Of a stretch of 64,000 nucleotides of DNA, positions 54,188 to 64,000 are shown piece after piece. The stretch is from Bacteroidota bacterium. Its GTDB lineage: Bacteria > Bacteroidota > Bacteroidia > Chitinophagales > Chitinophagaceae. A program made the translations under genes and the position numbers. The DNA lies in the NCBI GenBank assembly GCA_018268085.1, contig JAFDXE010000002.1:124001-188000 (forward strand), given 5' to 3'. Under the pieces are notes generated by a model, which was not told where the DNA came from, searched no databases, and saw only the letters and a list, made by a program, of their open reading frames with translations. Position 1 is the stretch's first letter, and every line of letters begins with the position of its first letter.

Positions 54188-54538
54188 TTATACCAGGCTC
54201 TGGCCAAAAGTAAGCAGGTTATTATCCGGATCTGACACAGAAAATTCCCTTTGCATCCAGGGTTTATTTTCAATCGCTGTAACCTTCACATCATTCGCCT
54301 TTACAAAGCGGTACCATTCATCAATATTATCTGTTCTGATATACACCTGGCCATAGTTTTCATTTGGATCTATCTCTTTAAATTCAAAAAAATGAATTTC
54401 AACATCATCCTTGCGCACCATTAAGTATGCGGCATAATCTGCTATACCTATGTCTGTAAATCCCAGTTTATCTATGTAAAAAGCACGGGTAGCCGCTTTA
54501 TTGCGCATCGGAAGTTTGGGGTGAATATTAATAAACAT
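54188..54538 (-). CDS. Glyoxalase/bleomycin-resistance (VOC) family protein
   Basis: The start at 54538 (MFINIHPKLPMRNKAATRAF) gives a 116-residue single VOC domain; a longer frame up to 54619 would run into the terminator of katG. Features are FYIDKLGFTDIG, YAAYLMVRKDDVEIHFFEF, YIRTDNIDEWYRFVK and FSVSDPDNNLLTFGQSLV. Members bind metal or antibiotic; the function is uncertain. It converges on the serine hydrolase gene. Confidence 0.85.
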   Translation of the reverse strand: MFINIHPKLPMRNKAATRAFYIDKLGFTDIGIADYAAYLMVRKDDVEIHFFEFKEIDPNENYGQVYIRTDNIDEWYRFVKANDVKVTAIENKPWMQREFSVSDPDNNLLTFGQSLV

Positions 54539-54583
54539 GCAAAAGACTTTTCTTAAAATTAAAGACAATCTGCCAAAAGAAAA

Positions 54584-54608
54584 AAGGCAGTCCGGGTAAG
54601 ACTGCCTT
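54584..54608 (-). terminator. Rho-independent terminator after katG
   Basis: AAGGCAGTC (54584-54592) and GACTGCCTT (54600-54608) form a 9-bp stem with a 7-base loop, followed by a T-run on the minus strand. The katG stop is at 54628. Confidence 0.82.
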
Positions 54609-54627
54609 CTCTGCAACACAAATGTAC

Positions 54628-56880
<2,253 letters not shown>

Positions 56881-57064
56881 TTAAGATTAATTATACTTCG
56901 AAATTACGACAAGCACCCCATAAGTATAATTTATATATTTTATAATCGTATAGACTATAATTATGTTCTACAATCTATGATAACATTTCTCTGGAGTAAA
57001 AATTTGCGAATAACAATGAATAGACAGCGATGCTAACCCCGGGATTTTTTTACATTTACATTTT

Positions 57065-57138
57065 CGGGATGTAGCGCAGCCCGGTAGCGCACTACGTTCG
57101 GGACGTAGGGGCCGCTGGTTCGAATCCAGTCATCCCGA
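57065..57138 (+). tRNA. tRNA-Pro (anticodon CGG)
   Basis: The 74 bases fold into a cloverleaf: acceptor CGGGATG (57065-57071) with CATCCCG (57131-57137); anticodon stem CTACG/CGTAG with loop TTCGGGA, giving anticodon CGG; T-loop TTCGAAT. The discriminator base is A and no CCA is encoded. Confidence 0.95.
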
Positions 57139-57147
57139 CAAATTGAT

Positions 57148-57180
57148 AAGCTTCGGCTAAAAACCGGGGCTTTATTTTTT
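57148..57180 (+). terminator. Hairpin and T-run after the tRNA
   Basis: AAGCTTCGG (57148-57156) pairs with CCGGGGCTT (57164-57172), including two G-T wobbles, and is followed by TTATTTTTT. The sequence overlaps the stop codon of the LTA synthase-like gene on the other strand. Confidence 0.65.
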
Positions 57181-59277
57181 GGGTGAAATGCGTCCGTAGC
57201 CCCGGTTTTTTATCAGCCATGCAGCCGATTGATATAAAGACATGGCTTTATTTTCCAGTAAAGAATCCCGCTGAAGTAAGGTAGAATTTCCTGTGGTAAA
57301 ATCCGGTTGTACGGTGCTTACTTTTTTACGGGGCATCTGGATGGTCATTTTATCTTTTGTTACATATCCCAGTCCCTGGTAGGTGCTGATAAATGCCCTT
57401 TCCGTAAACGAAGTGCTATCGAGTACATTTTGCCCGAAGAATTTTGAAGTATAAGAAAAGTTGAGCAAGCCAAGTATGGTAGGCGCCACATCTATCTGGC
57501 TCAGCAGCCCGTTAAACATACGGGAAGGGATAATCGAAGGTGAATACATGATGAGTGGAATGTGGTAGCCGGTAACGGGCAAATCTGTCTTCCCTGCGCT
57601 TTGTGCACAATGATCGGCCACAATTACAAAAACAGTATTGGCAAACCAGGGTTTGGAGGCTGCATCTTTAATGAATTTACCGATAGCATAGTCTGTGTAT
57701 TTCACTCCTCCTTCCCTGCTCTGGCTCGAAGAAGGAATATCAATTCTGCCTTCAGGATAGGTAAAAGGCCGGTGATTGGAAACCGTCATCACATGTGCAA
57801 AAAACGGCCGCTCATTTTTATAATTCTCATCGAGTTTTTGGATGGTAAGCGCAAACAGGTCTTCATCAGCAACTCCCCAGATATTTGAATAATGAACATC
57901 AGCAGGCGAAATGGAATTCCGGTCGATCACCTCATAGCCATTATTGGAAAAGAAATACTGCATATTATCAAAATAACTGTAGCCGCCATAAAAGAACTGT
58001 GTGATATATCCTTTGTCATTAAAAACAGAACCAAGCGAAAACAATTGTTCATTGTTTTTTCGTTTTACAATGCTTTCGCCGGGTGAAGGCGGAATAGAAA
58101 GCGACAATGCTTCCAGTCCCCTTACGGTTCTTGTTCCGGTTGCATACGCCTGCGTAAAAAATAAACTATGCTGTGCGATGCTGTCGAGAAATGGTGTAAT
58201 ATTTTTTGTTCCACCGAAATGATTCATAAAGGAAGCACTTAAACTTTCTACGCTGATCAGTACTACATTTAATTTTCTTTCAGGTAAGTTCGATTTAATG
58301 CGTCTTGCTACATCATACAGGTTTGTTGAAGTGAATTCGCTGCCATCTTTTGAAAGTTCTTTCCTTGTATTTGTAAATGCAGTTTCATCCGGGATGGTTG
58401 AATAATATTTATAGTAGTCAAGTTCACTGTGTTTAAATGCCTGCACAAACTGGTAAACACCGTTACCGGAAAATTCGTTGGCGTAATTATTTGAACTGAA
58501 GTTTACCCATGATGGCGGAATAAACAGCGCCAGTGCCATTGTGATGAACAGGATAAATACAGCAGTTCCTGCTTTTTGCCATAAGCCCCGATAACTTAAT
58601 ACAGATGCAGCTATATATTTTCTCAGCGGAATAAAGAACAAAGTAGCCGCGATAAAAACTGCGGTAATAATGGCGGGCAATGGATACGATTCCCTGATAT
58701 TACCGATCACTTCATTGGTATAGATCAGGTAATCAACTGCAATGAAATTATACCTGCCCGAAAACTCCTGCCAGAATACAAATTCACTCACTGCATTAAA
58801 TACAAGTATAAACGTAACCAGGAATATCCATCCCTGTAAAATAGCAGAACGCCATTTATACCGGAATTCCATTGATCGGGTACACAGAAAAAGATAGATT
58901 GCAAAACGTACTGAAATGAAAATTTCAAAAGCTTTATACAAATCTTTATTATAATCCCTGGGAAAAACATTTGTAAAAAACACAAGTGCTAGCAATACTA
59001 TAAAAACAGTTGATGTAATGATTTTTCCTTTCGTAGTGTAGATACGATTGTTGGTTAGCGTTATATGAATAAGAAATGGAACCGAAATGCATAGTCCTGT
59101 AATGAGATCATACAAAAATCCAATAAAAAAAGCGGGCAGGAATGAAGCAGAAAGCCCCATCGTTTTTCCAAAAGCTATAAGTAAAGCAATTCTCGTAATA
59201 AAAGAAACAGCTACAACCAGAAAAACAATGATGAATACAGGTGCGTATTTGTTTCTTTCAAATAATAGTTTAAACAT
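57172..59277 (-). CDS. LTA synthase-like sulfatase/phosphoglycerol transferase
   Basis: The 701-residue protein has about five N-terminal membrane helices (residues about 12-260), then a periplasmic sulfatase-fold domain. The catalytic Thr is in ATGTRTVRGLEALSLSIPP. LISVESLSASFMNHFGG, VMTVSNHRPFTYP and VIVADHCAQSAGKTDLP mark the domain. Family members move phosphoglycerol or similar groups onto glycolipids or glycans. The specific acceptor is unknown; Bacteroidota do not make classical lipoteichoic acid. Confidence 0.9.
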   Translation of the reverse strand: MFKLLFERNKYAPVFIIVFLVVAVSFITRIALLIAFGKTMGLSASFLPAFFIGFLYDLITGLCISVPFLIHITLTNNRIYTTKGKIITSTVFIVLLALVFFTNVFPRDYNKDLYKAFEIFISVRFAIYLFLCTRSMEFRYKWRSAILQGWIFLVTFILVFNAVSEFVFWQEFSGRYNFIAVDYLIYTNEVIGNIRESYPLPAIITAVFIAATLFFIPLRKYIAASVLSYRGLWQKAGTAVFILFITMALALFIPPSWVNFSSNNYANEFSGNGVYQFVQAFKHSELDYYKYYSTIPDETAFTNTRKELSKDGSEFTSTNLYDVARRIKSNLPERKLNVVLISVESLSASFMNHFGGTKNITPFLDSIAQHSLFFTQAYATGTRTVRGLEALSLSIPPSPGESIVKRKNNEQLFSLGSVFNDKGYITQFFYGGYSYFDNMQYFFSNNGYEVIDRNSISPADVHYSNIWGVADEDLFALTIQKLDENYKNERPFFAHVMTVSNHRPFTYPEGRIDIPSSSQSREGGVKYTDYAIGKFIKDAASKPWFANTVFVIVADHCAQSAGKTDLPVTGYHIPLIMYSPSIIPSRMFNGLLSQIDVAPTILGLLNFSYTSKFFGQNVLDSTSFTERAFISTYQGLGYVTKDKMTIQMPRKKVSTVQPDFTTGNSTLLQRDSLLENKAMSLYQSAAWLIKNRGYGRISPKK

Positions 59278-59528
59278 CTCTACTTAAGCTTTACAAAATC
59301 TTACGAAATTTACTTTTTAAAATTGCCCGAAGAAGTATTGCAAGTTAAATAAATTTATAGTACCTGTGGCAGTATATCCCCATCTTACATTATATATGAA
59401 CACATTTAAATGATTTGCAGGATAGATTTTTTTAAATATTCAACGATCATATTACAGAACGGATTCACATGCACAACAGATAAAACAATTTTGCTGCAAA
59501 TGGCATTAAATATGTAAAGCCAGATATT

Positions 59529-60509
59529 GTGAAAAAACTAATCTTACTTATTACCGTTTCTTTCTTTTGTGTTACAGCCAATGCGCAGGTGCCCCAGCAA
59601 CCTGCAGATACCCTTATAAAAAAACTCGACAGCCTGGAGAAGAAAACAGATAGCCTGGGTTTTCAAAATAATAATATAAAAGAGAATGCCTACAATGAAA
59701 CTACAAGGCTACGCACAAGAGATTATTTTATTTTATTGGGAAGTAATATAAAACAGCAGTTTACCAAGCCGTTTCACATGAGAAAGAAAGACTGGATAAA
59801 CCTGGGAAAATTTGCCACAGTTGCCGTGAGTGTTGGCATATTTGACGAACGCATTCAGAAAAACGCAGTTAGCCTCAGGAACAACAGCGGGCTAGTAAGA
59901 AATACAGGTAAATACATAAGCTTATCAGGCGGAACAAACGAGGTGTTTACACTGGCTGCTTTTGGATTGTATGGTGTGATAACAAAAAATGAAAAAGTAA
60001 AAACAACCACGCTGCTTGCCACACAGGCTGTAATCACTGCAACATTGGTTGAAACCGTGGTGAAAGTAATTTCAGGAAGAAGAAGACCCAATTTCTATGG
60101 AGATAACGAAGAAGCAGAGCCGAAGTTTACCGGGCCGTTTGGTAATGTTTCTCACGGTCCTTCCGGTAGGAGAACAAACAGTTCATTTCCTTCAGGACAT
60201 ACAACTGTTGCCTTTGCTGTATCTACTGTATTTGCCGTGGAGTACAGGGATAAACCCGTTATTCCTATTATAGCCTACAGCATGGCCACCTTAATGGGCG
60301 TTAGCAGGATCACTGAAAACAAACATTGGGCTTCTGATGTATTGGTAGGTGCAGCCCTTGGTTATATTACCGGTAAACAGGTAGCGTTTAACTATCACCG
60401 TTTGGCCAAAATAAAGAACCAGCAAAAAGCGGCAAAAAGAAGTATCAGTTTCGGCTTTCACTTAACCGACTGGGGAGCCATACAACCGGGGCTTACCTGG
60501 AAACTATAA
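59529..60509 (+). CDS. PAP2-family phosphatase (membrane)
   Basis: The 326-residue protein begins at a GTG codon (MKKLILLITVSFFCVTANAQ signal). The PAP2 triad is clear: K in VVKVISGRRRPNF (KxxxxxxRP), PSGH in SSFPSGHTTVAFAV, and SRITENKHWASDVLVG (SRxxxxxHxxxD). Hydrophobic helices surround the core. It dephosphorylates lipid phosphates such as undecaprenyl pyrophosphate or phosphatidic acid. It may work on the same lipids as the neighbouring sulfatase, but that is inference. Confidence 0.93.
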   Translation: MKKLILLITVSFFCVTANAQVPQQPADTLIKKLDSLEKKTDSLGFQNNNIKENAYNETTRLRTRDYFILLGSNIKQQFTKPFHMRKKDWINLGKFATVAVSVGIFDERIQKNAVSLRNNSGLVRNTGKYISLSGGTNEVFTLAAFGLYGVITKNEKVKTTTLLATQAVITATLVETVVKVISGRRRPNFYGDNEEAEPKFTGPFGNVSHGPSGRRTNSSFPSGHTTVAFAVSTVFAVEYRDKPVIPIIAYSMATLMGVSRITENKHWASDVLVGAALGYITGKQVAFNYHRLAKIKNQQKAAKRSISFGFHLTDWGAIQPGLTWKL

Positions 60510-60515
60510 ACATCA

Positions 60516-61238
60516 TTATTCTCTTTCTATAAATGTGTACGGATTAAAGATTGCCTCATTAACCGGCACATTTGCTTTGCAATCTTTGTAACTTTCTTTT
60601 TGCAACAACTTATCATTAATATAAAAATCGCAGCCCGTTTCCGACCAGGCTTTTCCAAATTGCCGGTGATCATAAAATATCCCCTCTTCTTTCTGCCCGT
60701 CTTTGTACTTGATGAATTTCAATACAATTAATTTCTCCTTATCAATCCACAATTGATTTTCCTGTTCACTGCTGTTACCTGCACCGATTACATAAACCGG
60801 TTGCCCGTTATAGTTAGTTTCATACATTTTCCTGGTATCATATCCCTGCTTTTTAATTTTCGACAGAACGGAATCGAACGGGTAAAAATACATTCCGCCT
60901 AAAAGGAAAGTAAGGTCTTCATCATTGTACCTTTTACCCGCAGGTTTGCCCTTCCGGAAGTAATACACCGAATCGCCCCGGTATATCACCGCATTGCTAT
61001 CCGCCTTTTCACCTATATCAATCCTGAACTTATCCGGAAATACAATGTTTTCATACCAGGTTGTTGTTTTTACCAGGCTGTCGTTTTTATATTGCCCGGT
61101 TGTTTGGGTAAACGAAAAGCTTTTGTACCAGTTGCCTGCATATTTTTTATACATCATTTGCAGCACCGATGCACCATCTTTATTTCCCGTAAAAGACAAG
61201 CATCCTGTAACCAGTATAAATAAAATCGTGTTTCGCAT
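60516..61238 (-). CDS. LolA-like outer membrane lipoprotein-sorting-fold protein
   Basis: The start at 61238 (MRNTILFILVTGCLSFTGNK) gives a signal peptide. The beta-rich domain has KYAGNWYKSFSFTQTTGQYK, ENIVFPDKFRIDIGEKAD, AVIYRGDSVYYFRKGKPAG and NQLWIDKEKLIVLKF, matching the LolA-like fold used by carriers of lipids or lipoproteins. The 240-residue length is longer than LolA. It converges on the PAP2 gene with 6 bp between stops. The function is unknown. Confidence 0.75.
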   Translation of the reverse strand: MRNTILFILVTGCLSFTGNKDGASVLQMMYKKYAGNWYKSFSFTQTTGQYKNDSLVKTTTWYENIVFPDKFRIDIGEKADSNAVIYRGDSVYYFRKGKPAGKRYNDEDLTFLLGGMYFYPFDSVLSKIKKQGYDTRKMYETNYNGQPVYVIGAGNSSEQENQLWIDKEKLIVLKFIKYKDGQKEEGIFYDHRQFGKAWSETGCDFYINDKLLQKESYKDCKANVPVNEAIFNPYTFIERE

Positions 61239-61451
61239 TGATCTATTTTGTTTACAATACAATGTAAGCCAATTCCCGGTACCTGCTCAACCAACCTGTA
61301 CGAGCGAACGTATGTTTATATGAATGGGAATACATTGCGAAGTCAAAAATTTTTCATCCGATGTAGACTCATCACCCCTATTTTTTCATTGACCGGCATT
61401 ATTTTTTTACTCTGTAATAAAAACTTACATTCAAATATAAAATTGTACATC

Positions 61452-63170
61452 ATGGCAAAGCTTTACTCCTCTATCCGTGCAGGCATTCTTTTGCTGTTCA
61501 TTTCATTATTTATAACACCGCTGCGGGCACAGCCTCCTGTTATAACCTACCTCACGGAACTTACCGGCCTTACGGCTCCTATTAATGTAACCAATGCCGG
61601 CGACGGATCTAACCGTTTATTCATTTTGCAACAAAACGGAATTATCCTGGTACGAGACGGTGCTACGGTAACCCAGTTTGCAAATTTCGGAACAACTGGT
61701 GCCAATATAGTGCTGTACGGCGGAGAGCAGGGTTTGTTAAGTATGGCATTTCACCCACAGTATGATGGAATAAGCAACAGGTATTTTTATATTTACCACA
61801 ATACATTGGCAGGAGACATTGCGATCTCCCGTTGCGAAACAACTGCAGGCAACCCCAACCTGGCCAATACTTCAACCATAACCAATATTATCACGGTTCC
61901 CCATCCCACAAATTCAAATCATAACGGAGGACAGGTAAGATTCGGACCCGATGGCTACCTGTATTTTGCAACAGGCGATGGCGGCGGCGGAAATGATGGT
62001 CCAAACAATGCCCAGACAGGTACGGTGTTACTTGGAAAAATGTTGAGGATTGATGTGGATCATACCAGTGGTGGAAACAACTATGCGATACCGGCAGACA
62101 ACCCGTATGTTGGTGATCCGACATTTGCACCGGAAGTATATAATCTCGGATTGCGTAATCCTTATCGATGGAGTTTCGACCGGCTCACGGGCGATTTATG
62201 GATTGGTGATGTTGGACAAAATGCCCGTGAAGAAGTGGATTACAGGCCCGCAGGCAGTACCGGTCATAATAATTTTGGATGGCGTTGTTTTGAAGGACAT
62301 ATTTCCACGCCCGGCGTACCGGATTGCACACCGACAGATTATGTGCCGCCCGTTTTTGATTACCCTAATCCGGATTCAGGCAGATCTGTAACCTGTGGCT
62401 TTGTGTATCGGGGAAGCGAATACCCTGCTTTGTATGGCCGTTTTGTGGCAACTGATGTTTACTCCGGTATTAACTGGGTTTCATCCCCCAACGGAAATGG
62501 CGGATTCGATTCTGTAGCCCAGGCAGCAACGGTTACATTCATTGTTGCTTTTGGTGAAGCTGAAGACGGAACACTGTATGCGGTATCCCAGGGAACGAAT
62601 ACCCTGTACAAAGTAGTTCCTGTTGGCGGAACGGTACTCCCTGTGAAAATCCTCGATTTCTCCGGTATTGCACTTTCAGGTAAAAATCAACTGAATTGGA
62701 AAACAGGTGCAGAATTGAACACAGCAAAGTATCATATCGAATTCAGCAGAAACGGCTATGCGTTTACGAGAGTATCCACTGTGTTAGCAAACAGAAGCGG
62801 CACCGGTAGTAATTATTCATTTGTACATACAATTGAAAATAGTTCAACTTTATATTACCGCCTGGTTTCAGAAGAAGACAATGGCAATACAAATTATTCG
62901 CAGGTGATCAGGATAAAAGGAACAGGTAAAGATAATGTTCGGGTATATCCTACGGTTGTTCGCAACGGTAACCTGCAATTGGAGTTAAATGGAAATACGG
63001 TTCGCTCCATACGCTTGTTAAATTCAATGGGTGCTGTTGTGTTTAAGAAGAACCTGCAACAATCAGCCAATACGGTTTCTGTTACTTTACCGGTACTTTC
63101 AGGCGGTAACTATGTACTGCAACTGGAAAAAGAAGATGGGGTTCAGACAGAAAAGATAATTATCAATTAA
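61452..63170 (+). CDS. T9SS-secreted glucose/sorbosone dehydrogenase-like beta-propeller
   Basis: The start at 61452 (MAKLYSSIRAGILLLFISLF) gives a signal peptide; the longer open frame upstream, from 61248, is not needed. Residues about 25-400 form a PQQ-type six-bladed propeller: LLSMAFHPQYDG, NHNGGQVRFGPDGYLYFATGDGG, LRNPYRWSFDRLTGDLWIGDVG. The final 90 residues are a T9SS sorting domain (VRVYPTVVRNGNLQLELN to EKIIIN). Members oxidise sugars with PQQ or act as lectin-like proteins. Confidence 0.92.
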   Translation: MAKLYSSIRAGILLLFISLFITPLRAQPPVITYLTELTGLTAPINVTNAGDGSNRLFILQQNGIILVRDGATVTQFANFGTTGANIVLYGGEQGLLSMAFHPQYDGISNRYFYIYHNTLAGDIAISRCETTAGNPNLANTSTITNIITVPHPTNSNHNGGQVRFGPDGYLYFATGDGGGGNDGPNNAQTGTVLLGKMLRIDVDHTSGGNNYAIPADNPYVGDPTFAPEVYNLGLRNPYRWSFDRLTGDLWIGDVGQNAREEVDYRPAGSTGHNNFGWRCFEGHISTPGVPDCTPTDYVPPVFDYPNPDSGRSVTCGFVYRGSEYPALYGRFVATDVYSGINWVSSPNGNGGFDSVAQAATVTFIVAFGEAEDGTLYAVSQGTNTLYKVVPVGGTVLPVKILDFSGIALSGKNQLNWKTGAELNTAKYHIEFSRNGYAFTRVSTVLANRSGTGSNYSFVHTIENSSTLYYRLVSEEDNGNTNYSQVIRIKGTGKDNVRVYPTVVRNGNLQLELNGNTVRSIRLLNSMGAVVFKKNLQQSANTVSVTLPVLSGGNYVLQLEKEDGVQTEKIIIN

Positions 63171-63190
63171 GTTACATCCTGCTTAAAATA

Positions 63191-63223
63191 AAAAGAAGGA
63201 CAACTTTACATTGTCCTTCTTTT
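63191..63223. terminator. Bidirectional terminator between the dehydrogenase and metallothionein genes
   Basis: AAAAGAAGGACAA (63191-63203) pairs with TTGTCCTTCTTTT (63211-63223) around a 7-base loop. A-run and T-run flank both sides, so it can serve transcripts from both strands. Confidence 0.85.
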
Positions 63224-63236
63224 TTGTTGTGGAAGC

Positions 63237-63335
63237 TTAGCTGTTACCACATCCTTTGCAGTTGCATTGTTCTCCGCATACGCATACTTCACAGGTACAT
63301 TGATTGTTGCAGGATTTTTTTACTGTTGTTTCCAT
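63237..63335 (-). CDS. Metallothionein-like 32-residue protein
   Basis: This frame is too short for most gene finders. It reads METTVKKSCNNQCTCEVCVC and ends GEQCNCKGCGNS. Eight of 32 residues are Cys (9, 13, 15, 18, 20, 24, 26, 29) in CxC and CxxC groups, typical of metallothionein. It should bind thiophilic metals such as copper, zinc or cadmium. A TAnnTTTG-like box is 38 bp upstream and a strong terminator follows. The AraC-type regulator with a metal-binding N-terminus lies just upstream on the same strand. Confidence 0.75.
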   Translation of the reverse strand: METTVKKSCNNQCTCEVCVCGEQCNCKGCGNS

Positions 63336-63372
63336 GACTTTTAATTTGTTTTGTTAAGAATTAATTACAACA

Positions 63373-63380
63373 CAAAAGTA
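63373..63380 (-). promoter_or_regulatory. Probable -7 box (TACTTTTG) of the metallothionein-like gene
   Basis: On the minus strand TACTTTTG matches TAnnTTTG 37 bp before the ATG. A -33 TTG lies further away than usual, so activator help, for instance from the adjacent AraC protein, is possible. Confidence 0.5.
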
Positions 63381-63439
63381 GCATGGCATCGGTCGTTCGC
63401 TGTTATGCAATTAAGGGAAAGAGTTATATAATTTTTGGA

Positions 63440-64000
63440 TCAGGCCGTACCGATAGACTTTCTTTTGCTTTCCTTTATTTTCTTAAAATGCGAAGTGGTG
63501 AGTCCGGTAATTTTTTTAAACTGAGCAGAAAGATGGGCAGTGCTGCTGAAGCCTGTTTCAAATGCGATGCCTGCAAGCGACATTTCATCATACACCAGCA
63601 ATTCCTTTACTTTTTCTATACGCTGAAGAATAAAAAACTGTTCGATGGTAATGCCTTCTACAGAAGAGAACAGGTCGCTCAGGTAACTGTAGTCGTAATG
63701 CACATGCTGTGTAATATAAGCAGATAGTTTCAACGATTTTCCGCCTGATAAACCGGCCAGGTATTGAAGTATCCGCTTCTTTATTTCTTCAACAATACGA
63801 TTAATCCTGTTGTCAATTAACTCGAATCCCTGCTGCTTCAGTTCTTCATTTAATAAGTTCAGCTTATGATCTGAAACCGTATGATCCAGCTCAATTTCAC
63901 CCAGTGTTATGGATGCTGCCGGAATGTGCAGGCGGGCAGCTATCGATTTTACCGATGATATACATCTCGGACAAACCATGTTCTTCACATATAATTTCTG
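63440..64000 (-). CDS. AraC-family regulator with HMA-like metal-binding N-terminus, 5' end cut off
   Basis: The frame stays open to the window edge (QKLYVKNMVCPRC), so the start is probably just outside; the first in-window candidates are GTG at 63988 and ATG at 63979. The N-terminal 70 residues with MVCPRC and a betaalphabeta pattern resemble a degenerate HMA metal-binding domain. The C-terminal 100 residues form two HTH of AraC type (HYDYSYLSDLFSSVEG; MSLAGIAFETGFSSTAHLSAQFKKITG). This architecture is typical of Bacteroidota metal-responsive AraC regulators. The metallothionein-like gene is its likely target. Confidence 0.85.
   Translation of the reverse strand, partial: QKLYVKNMVCPRCISSVKSIAARLHIPAASITLGEIELDHTVSDHKLNLLNEELKQQGFELIDNRINRIVEEIKKRILQYLAGLSGGKSLKLSAYITQHVHYDYSYLSDLFSSVEGITIEQFFILQRIEKVKELLVYDEMSLAGIAFETGFSSTAHLSAQFKKITGLTTSHFKKIKESKRKSIGTA

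Noticed and set aside
61248..61451. N-terminal extension of the sugar dehydrogenase frame
   Set aside because: The downstream ATG at 61452 begins a proper signal peptide; the extra 68 residues would bury it and overlap the divergent LolA-like gene's start region.

Overview
The window looks like chromosomal DNA of a Bacteroidota species, most likely a member of the Chitinophagaceae. Three proteins carry type IX secretion (T9SS) C-terminal sorting domains. Many products are secreted proteins or lipoproteins, there is a LytS/LytTR sensor pair, paired DUF3857/transglutaminase proteins and a MurC-like ligase, and upstream regions contain Bacteroidota-type TAnnTTTG boxes. The family-level placement is inference. 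No phage, plasmid, insertion sequence, CRISPR array or rRNA was found. The only tRNA is tRNA-Pro(CGG) near 57.1 kb.

Layout. 0-9 kb: the 3' end of a T9SS cargo protein, then a minus-strand run that reads (in transcription order) a GH47 alpha-mannosidase-like protein, a MurC-like ligase, an unknown secreted protein, imidazolonepropionase, formiminotransferase-cyclodeaminase and a 2Fe-2S flavoprotein reductase. The two histidine-degradation enzymes carry imidazolone propionate to methenyl-THF and glutamate; hutH and hutU are not in the window. 9-17.9 kb: lipoprotein MsrA, small hypotheticals, a gene-poor 0.9-kb stretch, a serine hydrolase/DUF4251 pair, and an exported actin-fold (Ppx/GppA-like) protein next to a coiled-coil protein and a cyclophilin. 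18-27.3 kb: a TMEM175-like channel overlapping an alpha/beta hydrolase, then many small secreted proteins on the minus strand, an SDR and a CsgG-like protein. 27.5-34.4 kb: two tandem DUF3857/transglutaminase-fold proteins, the first with a degenerate active site, and a large predicted metallopeptidase/beta-propeller/beta-barrel protein. 35-42 kb: a 39-residue membrane peptide, an RRM protein, a four-fold CBM48-like protein overlapping an aspartic-protease-fold gene, and a T9SS M12B-type metalloprotease. 42-50.7 kb: an amidohydrolase fused to an NTF2-like domain, a pair of duplicated lipoproteins flanking an oxidoreductase, and a LiaF-like/DUF4288/LytS/LytTR operon. 50.8-64 kb: a B12-type radical SAM protein, a class-A beta-lactamase-fold protein, KatG, the tRNA, an LTA-synthase-like sulfatase, a PAP2 phosphatase, a T9SS sugar dehydrogenase, and a 32-residue metallothionein-like gene beside an AraC regulator with a metal-binding N-terminus.

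The most unusual signal is a pair of intergenic elements (about 21605-21670 and 42505-42575). On the minus strand they share a core sequence followed by a terminator hairpin, and in that hairpin both stem differences are compensatory while a one-base indel breaks any reading frame. This suggests a dispersed structured RNA. All family assignments come from reading the translations; no database search was run.
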